A DNA stretch of 48,748 bases, taken from contig CAUZSH010000002.1 of the NCBI GenBank assembly GCA_963582935.1, forward strand, positions 1-48,748, read 5' to 3'. Positions 1 through 8,688 of the stretch are shown here, piece after piece (the first letter of the stretch is position 1; each line of letters begins with the position of its first letter). The notes beneath the pieces are model-generated. The model made no database searches, was not told the DNA's origin, and saw only the letters and a program-made list of their open reading frames with translations. Source of the stretch: CAUZSH01 sp963582935 (GTDB lineage: Bacteria > Pseudomonadota > Gammaproteobacteria > Francisellales > Francisellaceae). The position numbers and the translations under genes are program-made.

Positions 1-1
1 T

Positions 2-403
2 TTATTTACTAAGATTTTTGCAAAAGAAAACAAACATGGTGCGGCACATTATAGCTTGATTTTATCAGGTGTATTAATGACGGTACTTATCTTGTTTACC
101 ATGTCTCCTAACCTTGTAGAGCAGTTCAATTTAATCATCCTAATGGCCGTACTAGCAGCTTTAATTCCTTATTTCTATACTGCTGTATCTAACGTCCTTC
201 TGATTAAAGCGAATGATACTGGTGCGCCAGTTTGGCAGACAGCAATCGTTATATCTGTATTGGCCGGTGCATATTCACTATGGACCATTATTGGTTCTGG
301 ACCTGATGTCGTCTATTATGGCATGATCTTATTATTTTTAAGTACGCCAATTTATGCGATTGCTGAATGGAATAACAAGGCAAAACAAGGCACACTAAAA
401 TAA
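2..403 (+). CDS. APC-family amino acid antiporter, C-terminal part (5' end outside window)
   Basis: The frame is open from base 2 and stops at 401-403, so only the last ~133 residues of the gene are present. The visible part begins with a basic loop (FAKENKHGAAHYS) typical of the loop before TM9 in APC-superfamily amino acid/polyamine antiporters. At least four hydrophobic membrane segments follow, and the protein ends in a short charged tail (EWNNKAKQGTLK). By family it would be an inner-membrane amino acid exchanger of the AdiC/ArcD/PotE type. The substrate cannot be assigned without the N-terminal half. A 99-bp gap separates it from ftsZ, which has its own ribosome-binding site. Confidence 0.75.
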   Translation, partial: LFTKIFAKENKHGAAHYSLILSGVLMTVLILFTMSPNLVEQFNLIILMAVLAALIPYFYTAVSNVLLIKANDTGAPVWQTAIVISVLAGAYSLWTIIGSGPDVVYYGMILLFLSTPIYAIAEWNNKAKQGTLK

Positions 404-502
404 ATCTACCTTAAATAAAATGCTGTCCTTTTCTTAAATTGTTTCTTTGACCTATACTGTAAGGTATTATTTTTAAATACTCAGAAAAGGACACATTAAG
501 CC

Positions 503-1696
503 ATGGGAAAAAGGACAGATACTGATAGATTGCTGACACCCACGGGTGATGATCATGGGAAGATAAAAATTATTGGTGTCGGTGGCGCGGGCGGTAATGC
601 TGTTAATCACATGATCGAGCAGGGTATCCAGGGCGTGGAAGTTTATGCTTTAAATACGGATGTGCAGGCACTCAATAATAGTTTAGCCCCTAATATTATT
701 CAGATAGGTGAATTGACCACAAAGGGTCTTGGCGCAGGTGCGGATCCAAATGTTGGATTAATGTCTGCTCAAGAAAGCCGTGCCAAAATTAGAGAAACGA
801 TTAGTGGTTGTGATATGTTGTTTATCACAGGTGGTATGGGCGGTGGTACCGGTACAGGTGCTGCAGGAGTTATTGCTGCGGAAGCTAAGGATCTTGGTGT
901 AGTGATTGTTGCGGTAGTCTCAATGCCGTTCTCATTTGAGGGGCGTAAAAGAAATGCTTATGCTCGAGAAGGACTAAAACAACTTCAGCAGCATGTTAAT
1001 TCACTTATTATTATTCCTAATGATAAGTTACGTGAATCCTTGGGATCAAATGTTTCCTTATTAGATGCGTTTAAAACAGCAGACGATGTGCTGTATAATG
1101 CCATTTACTCCATTACAAGTATCATTACTTATCCTGGCCATATAAATGTCGACTTTGCAGACGTGAGGACGGTCATGAGTTCGCCTGGGCTCTCCATGAT
1201 TGGAACTGGCGTATCATCAGGAGAGGCTAGAGCGCAAGATGCAGTTGAAAGAGCCCTCTCTTGTGAGTTGCTTGAAGATATTGATCTAAAAGATGCGAAA
1301 GGTTTGTTGGTTTGCGTGACTTCTAATGAGGATATATCTCTAGGTGAGTTTGCAGAAATAGGGGATGCGGTAACGCAGATAGCGAAATCAGACGCACCAG
1401 TGATTATTGGCACATCTATTGATCCTGTGATGGAAGGAAGCTTGGGCGTAACCATTGTTGCAACAGGGTTTGATGTGGATGTCACGACTGAAAAGCCGAG
1501 TCATTCTCCAAGTGGCGCGGAGATTCGACGTACAAAAAAAAAGCACCAGGATCTTTTTAAGAAAAGCTTTAATATAGACACAGCATCAGCGCTGAAACCT
1601 GGACAGGTGAAAGATATTTCAGGTGAAAGCCCATACAAACAAAAAGCTAATGCTGTTAAGCAACATAAGAAAGGTAGGCTCAACCCTAAACCCTAA
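503..1696 (+). CDS. ftsZ: Cell division GTPase FtsZ, C-terminal peptide apparently lost
   Basis: FtsZ polymerises at midcell into the Z ring that recruits the divisome. The tubulin signature GGGTGTG lies near residue 115, and the N-terminal nucleotide fold (GVGGAGGNAVNHM) and the T7-loop region are present. The 397-residue length is normal, and the start has an AAAAGGA ribosome-binding site. The globular domain is followed by a basic linker. The protein then stops at NPKP inside three copies of CCCTAAA, without the usual C-terminal D-I-P-x-F-L-R peptide that binds FtsA and ZipA. A peptide containing DDIP lies immediately downstream in another frame (see findings). The gene is isolated from other division genes. 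The GTPase call is certain; the state of the C-terminus is inference. Confidence 0.95.
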   Translation: MGKRTDTDRLLTPTGDDHGKIKIIGVGGAGGNAVNHMIEQGIQGVEVYALNTDVQALNNSLAPNIIQIGELTTKGLGAGADPNVGLMSAQESRAKIRETISGCDMLFITGGMGGGTGTGAAGVIAAEAKDLGVVIVAVVSMPFSFEGRKRNAYAREGLKQLQQHVNSLIIIPNDKLRESLGSNVSLLDAFKTADDVLYNAIYSITSIITYPGHINVDFADVRTVMSSPGLSMIGTGVSSGEARAQDAVERALSCELLEDIDLKDAKGLLVCVTSNEDISLGEFAEIGDAVTQIAKSDAPVIIGTSIDPVMEGSLGVTIVATGFDVDVTTEKPSHSPSGAEIRRTKKKHQDLFKKSFNIDTASALKPGQVKDISGESPYKQKANAVKQHKKGRLNPKP

Positions 1697-1704
1697 ACCC
1701 TAAA
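1684..1704 (+). repeat. Three tandem copies of a 7-bp unit (CCCTAAA) across the ftsZ stop codon
   Basis: The unit CCCTAAA occurs three times head to tail. The ftsZ stop codon TAA at 1694-1696 lies inside the second copy. Keeping a single copy (a 14-bp deletion) would let the frame run on to 1758 through a tail ending DDIPVDTSHFFA. With two or four copies the stop remains, so only the one-copy allele reads through. The repeat matches the plant telomere unit by chance only. Confidence 0.9.
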
Positions 1705-1846
1705 GCCACCTCACAAAGTGATGATATTCCAGTAGATACCAGTCATTTTTTTGCATAAAAAGTAATCTAAGCTTATTTATTCCTAGACCTTTAGCGATAT
1801 TTTTCTTATATTCCTTTTGAATTCAACTATTCCATAAGGATTTCTC

Positions 1847-2992
1847 ATGATTGTAGGATTACCAAAAGAAATTAAAAACCGCGAATACCGTGTAGGTTTA
1901 ACCACAGGAAGTGTTAAAGAGTTGGTGCATAATGGACATTCTGTTCTTGTGCAAACTCAGGCTGGTGCTGAAGTGGGTTATTCGGATGAACAATATGTAG
2001 AAGCGGGAGCTGAAATTGTTCAAACGGCAAAAGAAATATTTGCGCGTGCAGAAATGATTGTAAAAGTTAAAGAGCCACAAACTGAAGAGTGTAAGATGTT
2101 GAGAGATGACCAACTTCTTTTTACTTATCTACATCTAGCCCCTGACCCACATCAGACTGAGCTTCTTATTGAATCAGGCTGTGTGGCCGTTGCTTATGAA
2201 ACAGTTACAGATAGTAAAGGGCGTTTGCCTCTTTTAACACCAATGAGTGAAGTCGCTGGGCGTTTATCTGTTCAAGCTGGCGCGCATTGTTTGGAAAAAG
2301 CACAAGGCGGAAGTGGCGTGTTATTAGGTGGCGTACCTGGCGTAAAGGCTGCTAAAGTTACGGTTGTCGGTGGTGGTATCGTTGGGTTAAATGCGATTCG
2401 TATGGCAATCGGAATGGAAGCACATGTTACCGTTCTAGACCGTTCTCTTGATCGCCTAAAAGAATTAGATGATTATTTTGGTCCAAAATTAAATACTATT
2501 TATTCCACACGTGAAAATATGGAAAAATATGTAACGAGTGCAGATCTTGTGGTTGGTGCGGTGCTTATTCCTGGGGCGGCGGCGCCTAAGCTTGTTACAC
2601 GTGATATGTTGACACGTATGAGCAAAGGTTCTGTTGTGGTAGATGTTGCCATCGACCAGGGGGGGTGTTTTGAAACTTCTCATGCCACAACACATGATGA
2701 CCCAACCTATGTTGAAGAAGAAATCGTTCATTATTGTGTGGCAAATATGCCGGGTGCTGTTGCGCGTACTTCAACTGAAGCACTAAATAATGCAACCTTA
2801 CCGTTTGTGATTGAACTTGCTAACAAAGGCTACAAGAATGCTTTACTTGAAAACGAACACTTACGTAATGGCTTAAATGTTTGTCATGGTAAAATCACTT
2901 GCGAAGCAGTTTCTACAGCGCTAAACATCCCTTACCATGAAGCTGTTAAAACTTTGAATGCCATTGATAAGGTTGTTGACCAGGCAAAGTAA
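1847..2992 (+). CDS. ald: Alanine dehydrogenase
   Basis: This enzyme catalyses NAD-dependent, reversible oxidative deamination of L-alanine to pyruvate and ammonia (EC 1.4.1.1) in the cytoplasm. The N-terminus MIVGLPKEIKNREYRVGL is characteristic. The family's catalytic residues fall at Lys75 (within VKVKEP) and His96 (within YLHLAPD), the positions known from characterised enzymes. The Rossmann glycine motif VVGGGIVGLNA lies near residue 175. The length of 381 residues is close to the usual 371. An AAGGA site precedes the ATG, and a strong hairpin terminator follows, so it is probably transcribed alone. Confidence 0.95.
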   Translation: MIVGLPKEIKNREYRVGLTTGSVKELVHNGHSVLVQTQAGAEVGYSDEQYVEAGAEIVQTAKEIFARAEMIVKVKEPQTEECKMLRDDQLLFTYLHLAPDPHQTELLIESGCVAVAYETVTDSKGRLPLLTPMSEVAGRLSVQAGAHCLEKAQGGSGVLLGGVPGVKAAKVTVVGGGIVGLNAIRMAIGMEAHVTVLDRSLDRLKELDDYFGPKLNTIYSTRENMEKYVTSADLVVGAVLIPGAAAPKLVTRDMLTRMSKGSVVVDVAIDQGGCFETSHATTHDDPTYVEEEIVHYCVANMPGAVARTSTEALNNATLPFVIELANKGYKNALLENEHLRNGLNVCHGKITCEAVSTALNIPYHEAVKTLNAIDKVVDQAK

Positions 2993-3020
2993 TTTAAACT
3001 GATTTCAGAATTACTATGAT

Positions 3021-3044
3021 AAAGAGACTTCGGTCTCTTTTTTT
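3021..3044 (+). terminator. Rho-independent terminator of ald
   Basis: A perfect 8-bp stem (AAAGAGAC/GTCTCTTT) is closed by a TTCG tetraloop and followed by a T run. It lies 28 bp after the ald stop and also separates ald from the convergent dusA. Confidence 0.9.
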
Positions 3045-3055
3045 ATGGGAGGGGA

Positions 3056-4066
3056 TTATCGTTTAACATAAACTAACGACTCATCCAAAACAGTCAACCC
3101 CGCCCCTTTCTTACTCGAATTTTCACTTAAATGCCGTCGAAAAGCACGGGCGCCAGGCATTCCTTGAAAAGTTCCTAATATGTGACGAGTTATATGGTTA
3201 AGGCGTATACCTTCTGAAAGCTGTTTTTCAATATAAGGATACATTTTTTCAACAACCTCAAAAGGCGAGAGTATCAGGCTGCTCTTATCGTTATACAGCA
3301 ATTTGTCAGCTTGGATCAAGCTATAAGGGTTGTGGTAAGCAGCACGCCCCAGCATCACGCTGTCTACGTAGTTTAGATGCTCTTGAGTTTGCTCTAAGGT
3401 TTCAATGCCACCATTTATACCAATGGAGGTGTTGGGGAATTTTTTTTTAATATCATATACGGTTTGATAATTTAGCTCTGGAATGGTGCGATTTTCTTTT
3501 GGGCTAAGACCTTTAAGCCAGCCTTTACGCGCATGGATACAGATAAAGTCTATATCTGCTTTAACAATGGTATCAATAAAATGATGAAGTGCTTCATAGC
3601 TATCATGATTATCATAGCCAATTCGACATTTGATTGAAATGGGAATATTGACGGCTTCCTTCATTGCAATAATGCAGTCAGCCACTATATCAGGCGTTTT
3701 CATTAAACATAAGCCAAAAGCACCAGACTGGACGCGGTCACTAGGGCAGCCAACGTTAAGATTAACCTCATCATAGCCAAAGTCCTGGGCTATTTTAGCG
3801 CAACTTGCAAGCTCTACGGGATCATTGCCACCAAGTTGCAATGTCAGTGGGTTTTCAGAGGCGTCATGGTCTAAAAATCTGTGAGGGTCACTGTGTAAGA
3901 TTGCTTTGGCGTTGATCATCTCGGTATAGAGCATACAGTTTTTTGAGATGAGTCGCATAAAGTAGCGATAGTGTCGATCTGTCCAGTCGAGCATTGGCGC
4001 AATGCATAAAGTTCTGTTCATATTTTGATAAAGTTCACAGTTTTTAATTGGCATAATTATAAACAT
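3056..4066 (-). CDS. dusA: tRNA-dihydrouridine(20/20a) synthase DusA
   Basis: DusA is an FMN/NADPH enzyme that reduces uridine 20 and 20a in the tRNA D-loop. The sequence shows the DusA-specific beginning (APMLDWTDRHYRYF), the catalytic cysteine in NVGCPSDRVQSG and the FMN phosphate-binding stretch (GINGGIETLEQ). The start is uncertain. The first ATG at 4066 lacks a good ribosome-binding site, as do the in-frame ATGs at 4054 and 4021; the last gives MNRTLCIAPMLDW, closest to the compact family N-terminus. The gene lies 45 bp downstream of three tRNA genes on the same strand and may be transcribed with them. Its 3' end faces ald. Confidence 0.93.
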   Translation of the reverse strand: MFIIMPIKNCELYQNMNRTLCIAPMLDWTDRHYRYFMRLISKNCMLYTEMINAKAILHSDPHRFLDHDASENPLTLQLGGNDPVELASCAKIAQDFGYDEVNLNVGCPSDRVQSGAFGLCLMKTPDIVADCIIAMKEAVNIPISIKCRIGYDNHDSYEALHHFIDTIVKADIDFICIHARKGWLKGLSPKENRTIPELNYQTVYDIKKKFPNTSIGINGGIETLEQTQEHLNYVDSVMLGRAAYHNPYSLIQADKLLYNDKSSLILSPFEVVEKMYPYIEKQLSEGIRLNHITRHILGTFQGMPGARAFRRHLSENSSKKGAGLTVLDESLVYVKR

Positions 4067-4111
4067 TAATTTTAGAGGTTTTTTGATAAAAGAGAAGTGA
4101 AGAATGAAACT

Positions 4112-4188
4112 TGGTGCGCCCGGAAGGAGTCGAACCTCCGACCGCCTGGTTCGTAGCCAGGTACTCTATCCAGCTGAGCTACGGGCGC
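4112..4188 (-). tRNA. tRNA-Arg(ACG), copy nearest dusA
   Basis: The complement folds as a 77-nt cloverleaf with encoded CCA, acceptor GCGCCCG, anticodon loop CTACGAA (anticodon ACG) and T-arm GGTTCGACTCC. It is identical to the copy at 4292-4368. With A34 edited to inosine it would read CGU, CGC and CGA. Confidence 0.96.
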
Positions 4189-4206
4189 ACTAAGATCATT
4201 AAACTT

Positions 4207-4281
<75 letters not shown>

Positions 4282-4291
4282 ATTCGTTTTT

Positions 4292-4368
4292 TGGTGCGCC
4301 CGGAAGGAGTCGAACCTCCGACCGCCTGGTTCGTAGCCAGGTACTCTATCCAGCTGAGCTACGGGCGC
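4292..4368 (-). tRNA. tRNA-Arg(ACG), promoter-proximal copy
   Basis: This is an exact duplicate of the gene at 4112-4188, with the ACG anticodon and encoded CCA. It is first in the tRNA transcript, directly downstream of a near-consensus promoter at 4387-4416. Confidence 0.96.
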
Positions 4369-4386
4369 ATCCCAAAAACGAGTGCA

Positions 4387-4416
4387 AGTATAGGGTATTG
4401 CCAGCGACCATGTCAA
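4387..4416 (-). promoter_or_regulatory. Sigma-70 promoter of the tRNA(-dusA) unit
   Basis: On the minus strand a perfect -35 TTGACA is separated by 18 bp from TATACT, which lies about 18 bp before the first tRNA. This near-consensus promoter fits a stable-RNA operon. Confidence 0.8.
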
Positions 4417-4524
4417 CGGTATTTTGACAAAGGATAAAAGATTTGTGATATAACAACGGCAATTTAATTTTGGTTTCGGTATAGTGTCGCTCTGATTGAT
4501 TAATATTTAATAATAGGAAGTTAT

Positions 4525-5232
4525 ATGTCGTGGGTAAATAAAAGCGTTGTCACCAATTTTATCGCATTATTGGTTAGTATCTTGGGTATATGGCTTGGTA
4601 ATGATCATGTGCGAACCGTTGGCTTTTATGCTTTGTCAGGCGCGTTGACAAACTGGATCGCCATTTATATGTTATTTGAAAAAATCCCATTTGTTTATGG
4701 TTCAGGAATTATTCCCAATCGCTTTGAATCTTTTAAGCGTTCGATTAAAAATCTTATTATTCATCAATTTTTTAATGAGAAAAATATTGAGAATTTCTTT
4801 GCCTCTCAAATGGAAAAGGGTATTGATAGCGGTGCAAGTAAAATACTTGATGCGATTGATTACGATAAGTTATTCGATGGCTTTGTCGATGCGATTATGG
4901 ATAGCCAGTTTGGTGGCGTCATCAATTCATTTTTGGGTGGGAAAGAAGCATTAGCGCCAATGAAAGAAGATTTTATCAAGAAGATACGAGTGGTATTAGA
5001 AAATATGCTGAAGTCAGATGCGGTGAAAGAAAAGCTTAAAGAGGCACTGCCATTTTCTTCTAAAGGCCTAGTTAGTCAAATAGAAAAAATTGTGGATGAT
5101 CGACTAGAGGAATTAACGCCTAAAATGGTGAAAGATATTATTCAAAAGATGATTCGTATGCACTTGGGTTGGCTTGTTGTGTGGGGCGGTATTTTTGGTG
5201 GTATTATTGGTTTAGTTGCAAGCTTCATTTAA
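4525..5232 (+). CDS. DUF445 family membrane protein
   Basis: This 235-residue protein has the DUF445 (YheB/YjiN-like) pattern. An N-terminal pair of membrane segments includes the family signature around ALTNWIAIYMLFEKIPF and GIIPNRFESFKRSI. A long amphipathic helical middle follows, and the C-terminal membrane segment is glycine-rich (GWLVVWGGIFGGIIGL). The function of the family is not established. An AGGAAG site precedes the ATG. It lies alone between the divergent tRNA unit and the DyP peroxidase gene. Confidence 0.8.
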   Translation: MSWVNKSVVTNFIALLVSILGIWLGNDHVRTVGFYALSGALTNWIAIYMLFEKIPFVYGSGIIPNRFESFKRSIKNLIIHQFFNEKNIENFFASQMEKGIDSGASKILDAIDYDKLFDGFVDAIMDSQFGGVINSFLGGKEALAPMKEDFIKKIRVVLENMLKSDAVKEKLKEALPFSSKGLVSQIEKIVDDRLEELTPKMVKDIIQKMIRMHLGWLVVWGGIFGGIIGLVASFI

Positions 5233-5308
5233 TCCCTGTAATTATTTGTTATTATTCTGTTTTTGCCATATTCTTTATGATGTATAATTATAATTATAAC
5301 TAGGAGAT

Positions 5309-6196
5309 ATGACTTTGGATATGCATCAACAAGCTGTTTTAGACCCCATCAGCAAAACGGCAAAATATATGTTTTATTCTATTCGTGATCACGAGAAGAT
5401 TTCTGAAAAACTTTATATCTTGAAACGCTTAATTGATGGCAAATCAGCACTATTAGGTATTGGGTATGATATCGTTGATTCACTAGGTAAAGATGTTCCA
5501 GGGTTAGAAAAATTTCCTGATTTTAATTCCAAGCATGTGAATATTCCTGAAACTCAATATTCTCTTTGGGTATGGCTAAAAGATGAAGATGCAGGGAAAA
5601 ATTTTCATCAAGCACGCGTTATTCATGAGTTATTAAAAGATGCTTTTTACTTAGAGGAAATGGTGGATGCTTTTTCTTATTGTGATCGTACCGATCTGTC
5701 AGGTTTTGAGGATGGCACTGAGAACCCTAAGGGTGAGGATGCGAAGGATGCAGCAATCGTTGCCGACCCATTGAAGGGTCTACATGGTTCTAGCTTTGTG
5801 GCGGTTCAAAAGTGGCAACATGATTTTAAATGGTTAAACAGAGTGAGCCAAGCCGAAAAGGAAGAAACAATTGGTCGTAGTCTTGATGATAACCATGAGT
5901 TTGAGGATGCCATTTCCTCGGCACATGTACGTCGTACAGCTCAGGAGATTTTTGATCCAGAGGCGTTTATGTTCCGAAATTCTATGCCTTGGTCTGAAAG
6001 CTTTGAGGGAGGGCTTATGTTTGTTGCTTTTGGCAAGTCATTTTATGCTTTTGATGCGCAAATGAGAAAGATGGTGGGTCAAGATGACGATATTGTTGAT
6101 GGGATTTTTAAGTTTTCTCGTCCTTTAACGGGCTCTTATTTTTGGTGCCCACCCTTTACACTTGGACGTCTTGATTTGTCGTTGTTGAGTATTTAA
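5309..6196 (+). CDS. DyP-type heme peroxidase
   Basis: The protein is a dye-decolorising peroxidase, a heme enzyme using hydrogen peroxide to oxidise phenolics, dyes or porphyrins. The hallmark GxxDG motif appears as GFEDGTENP, with the distal aspartate at about residue 135. The predicted proximal heme ligand is His206 in AHVRRTAQ. The length of 295 residues fits the shorter, YfeX-like B class. No signal peptide is seen, so it is probably cytoplasmic, and no encapsulin gene is nearby. An AGGAG site lies just upstream of the ATG. The gene ends 6 bp from the convergent purT, with no clear terminator between them. Confidence 0.9.
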   Translation: MTLDMHQQAVLDPISKTAKYMFYSIRDHEKISEKLYILKRLIDGKSALLGIGYDIVDSLGKDVPGLEKFPDFNSKHVNIPETQYSLWVWLKDEDAGKNFHQARVIHELLKDAFYLEEMVDAFSYCDRTDLSGFEDGTENPKGEDAKDAAIVADPLKGLHGSSFVAVQKWQHDFKWLNRVSQAEKEETIGRSLDDNHEFEDAISSAHVRRTAQEIFDPEAFMFRNSMPWSESFEGGLMFVAFGKSFYAFDAQMRKMVGQDDDIVDGIFKFSRPLTGSYFWCPPFTLGRLDLSLLSI

Positions 6197-6202
6197 TTAA
6201 TT

Positions 6203-7387
6203 TCACTTCGTAAGAGATATTTCATCTGCGGCATGTTGAGCTTTATCAATAGCGTTTTGTATTGTATCGCCAGTTGCTAATACAACCCCCATTCTTCTGC
6301 TTCCATTTATGTCAGGTTTTCCAAACAACCGTATTTGTGTGCCTGGTATTTTAAGCGCTTCGGCGACTCCAAGATAGGCGGGTGCTGTTGTATTTCCCTC
6401 TAGCAAAAGTGCCACTGAAGCAGCAGGTAAATATTGTTTTATTTCAGGGATAGGCAGTCCAAGAATTGCGCGAATATGTAAAGCAAATTCTGATAACTCC
6501 TGTGAAATCATAGTGACCATGCCCGTATCGTGGGGGCGTGGCGATACCTCATTAAAATACACTTCATTATCTTTAATAAATAATTCAACGCCAAATAAAC
6601 CATAACCACCTAATGCAGAAGTGATCTTTTCAGCCATATCTTGCGCTTTTTGAAGTACATCATGGGGCATCTTTTGGGGCTGCCATGATGTGCGATAATC
6701 GCCGTTTTTTTGGATATGCCCAATGGGTTGGCAAAAGCTTGTGCCACTGATATGACGTACTGTTAATAACGTGATTTCATAATCAAAAGCAAGGAAGCCT
6801 TCAACGATAACAGTTTGTGCTTGCCCTCTGGCGCCTTCCATTGCATATTTCCAAGCATCTTCGATCTCATCTTGAGTTTTAATGATGGATTGCCCTTTTC
6901 CAGAAGAGCTCATAATAGGTTTTACCACAAGAGGAAGCCCAATCTCGCCCACAGCATGAAGATAATCTTCGTAGCTACTTGCAAACTGATAGGGCGATGT
7001 TTTAAGTTTGAGTTCTTCTGATGCTAAGTTACGTATGCCTTTGCGATTCATGGTTAATTTAGTGGCTATTGCTGTCGGAATAATATTAAATCCCTCATTC
7101 TCTAATTCGACGAGCAAGTCTGTGGTAATTGCTTCGATTTCTGGAACAATATGGGTGGGTTTTTCCGCTTCAATAATTTTTCTTAATTGAATACTATCTT
7201 GCATGTCAATGACGTAGTGCCTATGTGCAACTTGCATTGCTGGGGCATGTGAATAACGATCTACCGCAATAACTTCAACTCCAAGACGTTGAGCCTCAAT
7301 GGCAACTTCTTTACCAAGCTCTCCTGAGCCCAGAAGCATGATTTTTAGAGTGTTTTTTGTATTGGGAGTGCCAAAAGTCAGTGACAT
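6203..7387 (-). CDS. purT: Formate-dependent phosphoribosylglycinamide formyltransferase
   Basis: PurT uses ATP and formate to formylate GAR in the third step of purine synthesis, an alternative to folate-dependent PurN. The ATP-grasp protein shows the N-terminal MLLGSGELGKEVAIEAQRLG motif, the central VVKPIMSSSGKGQS nucleotide loop and the metal-site region FNEVSPRPHDTGMVT. Its 394 residues match the family (392 in E. coli). The ATG is preceded by an AGGA-type site. The AGE-family gene lies 78 bp upstream on the same strand; the gap holds a 9-bp inverted repeat that may regulate purT. Confidence 0.95.
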   Translation of the reverse strand: MSLTFGTPNTKNTLKIMLLGSGELGKEVAIEAQRLGVEVIAVDRYSHAPAMQVAHRHYVIDMQDSIQLRKIIEAEKPTHIVPEIEAITTDLLVELENEGFNIIPTAIATKLTMNRKGIRNLASEELKLKTSPYQFASSYEDYLHAVGEIGLPLVVKPIMSSSGKGQSIIKTQDEIEDAWKYAMEGARGQAQTVIVEGFLAFDYEITLLTVRHISGTSFCQPIGHIQKNGDYRTSWQPQKMPHDVLQKAQDMAEKITSALGGYGLFGVELFIKDNEVYFNEVSPRPHDTGMVTMISQELSEFALHIRAILGLPIPEIKQYLPAASVALLLEGNTTAPAYLGVAEALKIPGTQIRLFGKPDINGSRRMGVVLATGDTIQNAIDKAQHAADEISLTK

Positions 7388-7398
7388 ATTGAAGTCCT

Positions 7399-7437
7399 AC
7401 ATAATTTGCTATACTTAACGATAATACTAAATTATGT
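7399..7437. promoter_or_regulatory. Inverted repeat upstream of purT, possible operator
   Basis: Perfect 9-bp arms (ACATAATTT and AAATTATGT) flank a 21-bp spacer ending 12 bp before the purT ATG. The spacer carries -10-like hexamers on the minus strand (TATTAT, TATAGC). The element does not resemble the PurR box. It could be a repressor site or a weak RNA hairpin. Confidence 0.35.
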
Positions 7438-7465
7438 CTCTAGACATTGAAAGTGTTTAAGATTT

Positions 7466-8524
7466 TTAAATAAGGTTCTTTAAGCTATTAATAAGGTGAT
7501 ATGAGGTGGTTGTCTTAACACCTTTGAAGTCTGGTTGTAGGTTCTCATTAATAAACTCAATCGGCAGGTTTGTTTCCTTTGAAATAAAAAGCGCAACAAA
7601 TTCAGGAAAGATGGTTGAAACTTTTGTATGATCTTTGCTAATGCCATAATAGCGCAGACGCTCCAGTACGGGCCATATTCTAAATCGATTTTTGTCATCT
7701 AATGTAGAAATGCTTTGTAAAACCGCTCCTTGAGCTGTAACGCCATTTTTTTCAGCAGCAGCTGCCATCTTTTTTTCTACAGGCAATGTTGAGGTATCTA
7801 TGCCTGCTTGTTGCGCTTCAACGAGTAGACAACACCACTCGAAGGAGTGACCTGGCTCATAGATTGCTGTTTTTTCTTGTTTATAGGGACTATATTCACT
7901 AATTAAATTTGGATAGGGATTGTAAAACATTCCTTTGGTTGTCTGAAGTAAAGTATCCAAGACGCCTTTATATTTTTCTGTAGGAAGGGCTTTGTATAAT
8001 TCTAGGTATGCCTCATATATATGCATGAGTGCATTTTGTGAAACAAACCCTTTATTATCCCTTAGGTTTGAAAAGTGAGATTCGGGGAAAAAATAATGAT
8101 CCATAATCACTTCATGCAGTGATGCGAGGTCTTTTACATAATCAGTCGAAGGTGTTTGAATATGTAGTTTTGATATGCTGAAAATAAGGAAGGCGTACTC
8201 ATAAAGATTATCTAGTTTTTCTTTGTGAGGGTATTGAAGCCAGTGATGGTGTTCATCTTGATATTTATTTTTAATCAGTTGGTATAAAGTGAATGCTTGG
8301 TTGGAAGCATAGGAGTCTTTATTCAACGCGGCATATTCGAGTAGAAAGTACATGCATCGTGTTTGGCATAATAACCTTGTTTTTTCAAAACCCTCAGAAC
8401 TCCCAAGGAATTCTGTGCAGTAACCATGATGGTTGATATCATGACTTAAAATTTGGTAATAGTGATCAAGAAGCTTGTTAGCATGGGTTGATATTTCTTT
8501 AGAAAAAATATTATTATCAGTCAT
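7466..8524 (-). CDS. AGE-family (N-acylglucosamine 2-epimerase-like) sugar epimerase/isomerase
   Basis: This 352-residue protein resembles the AGE superfamily of (alpha/alpha)6-barrel enzymes, which interconvert aldoses and ketoses or epimerise sugars (mannose isomerase, GlcNAc 2-epimerase, cellobiose epimerase). The family signature EPGHSFEW, with its catalytic histidine, is present near residue 220. The N-terminal basic-aromatic pattern (EKTRLLCQTRCMYFLLEYA) and a C-terminal acidic-aromatic stretch are also visible. The exact substrate cannot be read from sequence. It is cytoplasmic, with no signal peptide, and is followed on the same strand by purT. Confidence 0.75.
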   Translation of the reverse strand: MTDNNIFSKEISTHANKLLDHYYQILSHDINHHGYCTEFLGSSEGFEKTRLLCQTRCMYFLLEYAALNKDSYASNQAFTLYQLIKNKYQDEHHHWLQYPHKEKLDNLYEYAFLIFSISKLHIQTPSTDYVKDLASLHEVIMDHYFFPESHFSNLRDNKGFVSQNALMHIYEAYLELYKALPTEKYKGVLDTLLQTTKGMFYNPYPNLISEYSPYKQEKTAIYEPGHSFEWCCLLVEAQQAGIDTSTLPVEKKMAAAAEKNGVTAQGAVLQSISTLDDKNRFRIWPVLERLRYYGISKDHTKVSTIFPEFVALFISKETNLPIEFINENLQPDFKGVKTTTSYHLINSLKNLI

Positions 8525-8688
8525 TGAGCATCACTTATATATTCATATTTAATGATGATGAGTTTAGATCCTTCTCAAGGGTAAATAAAGAGTATGTTTG
8601 CTTTTATACGTAGAATTGCGTATTGGTGTTCTATCAAAATACAGGTATATCTATAAGGGTAAACATTATGTGAAAAAAGGATCACCCT

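Noticed and set aside
1684..1704. Telomere-like CCCTAAA repeat, suggesting a linear end or eukaryotic DNA
   Set aside because: Only three copies, inside a bacterial ftsZ stop region with bacterial genes on both sides; a local slippage duplication explains it.
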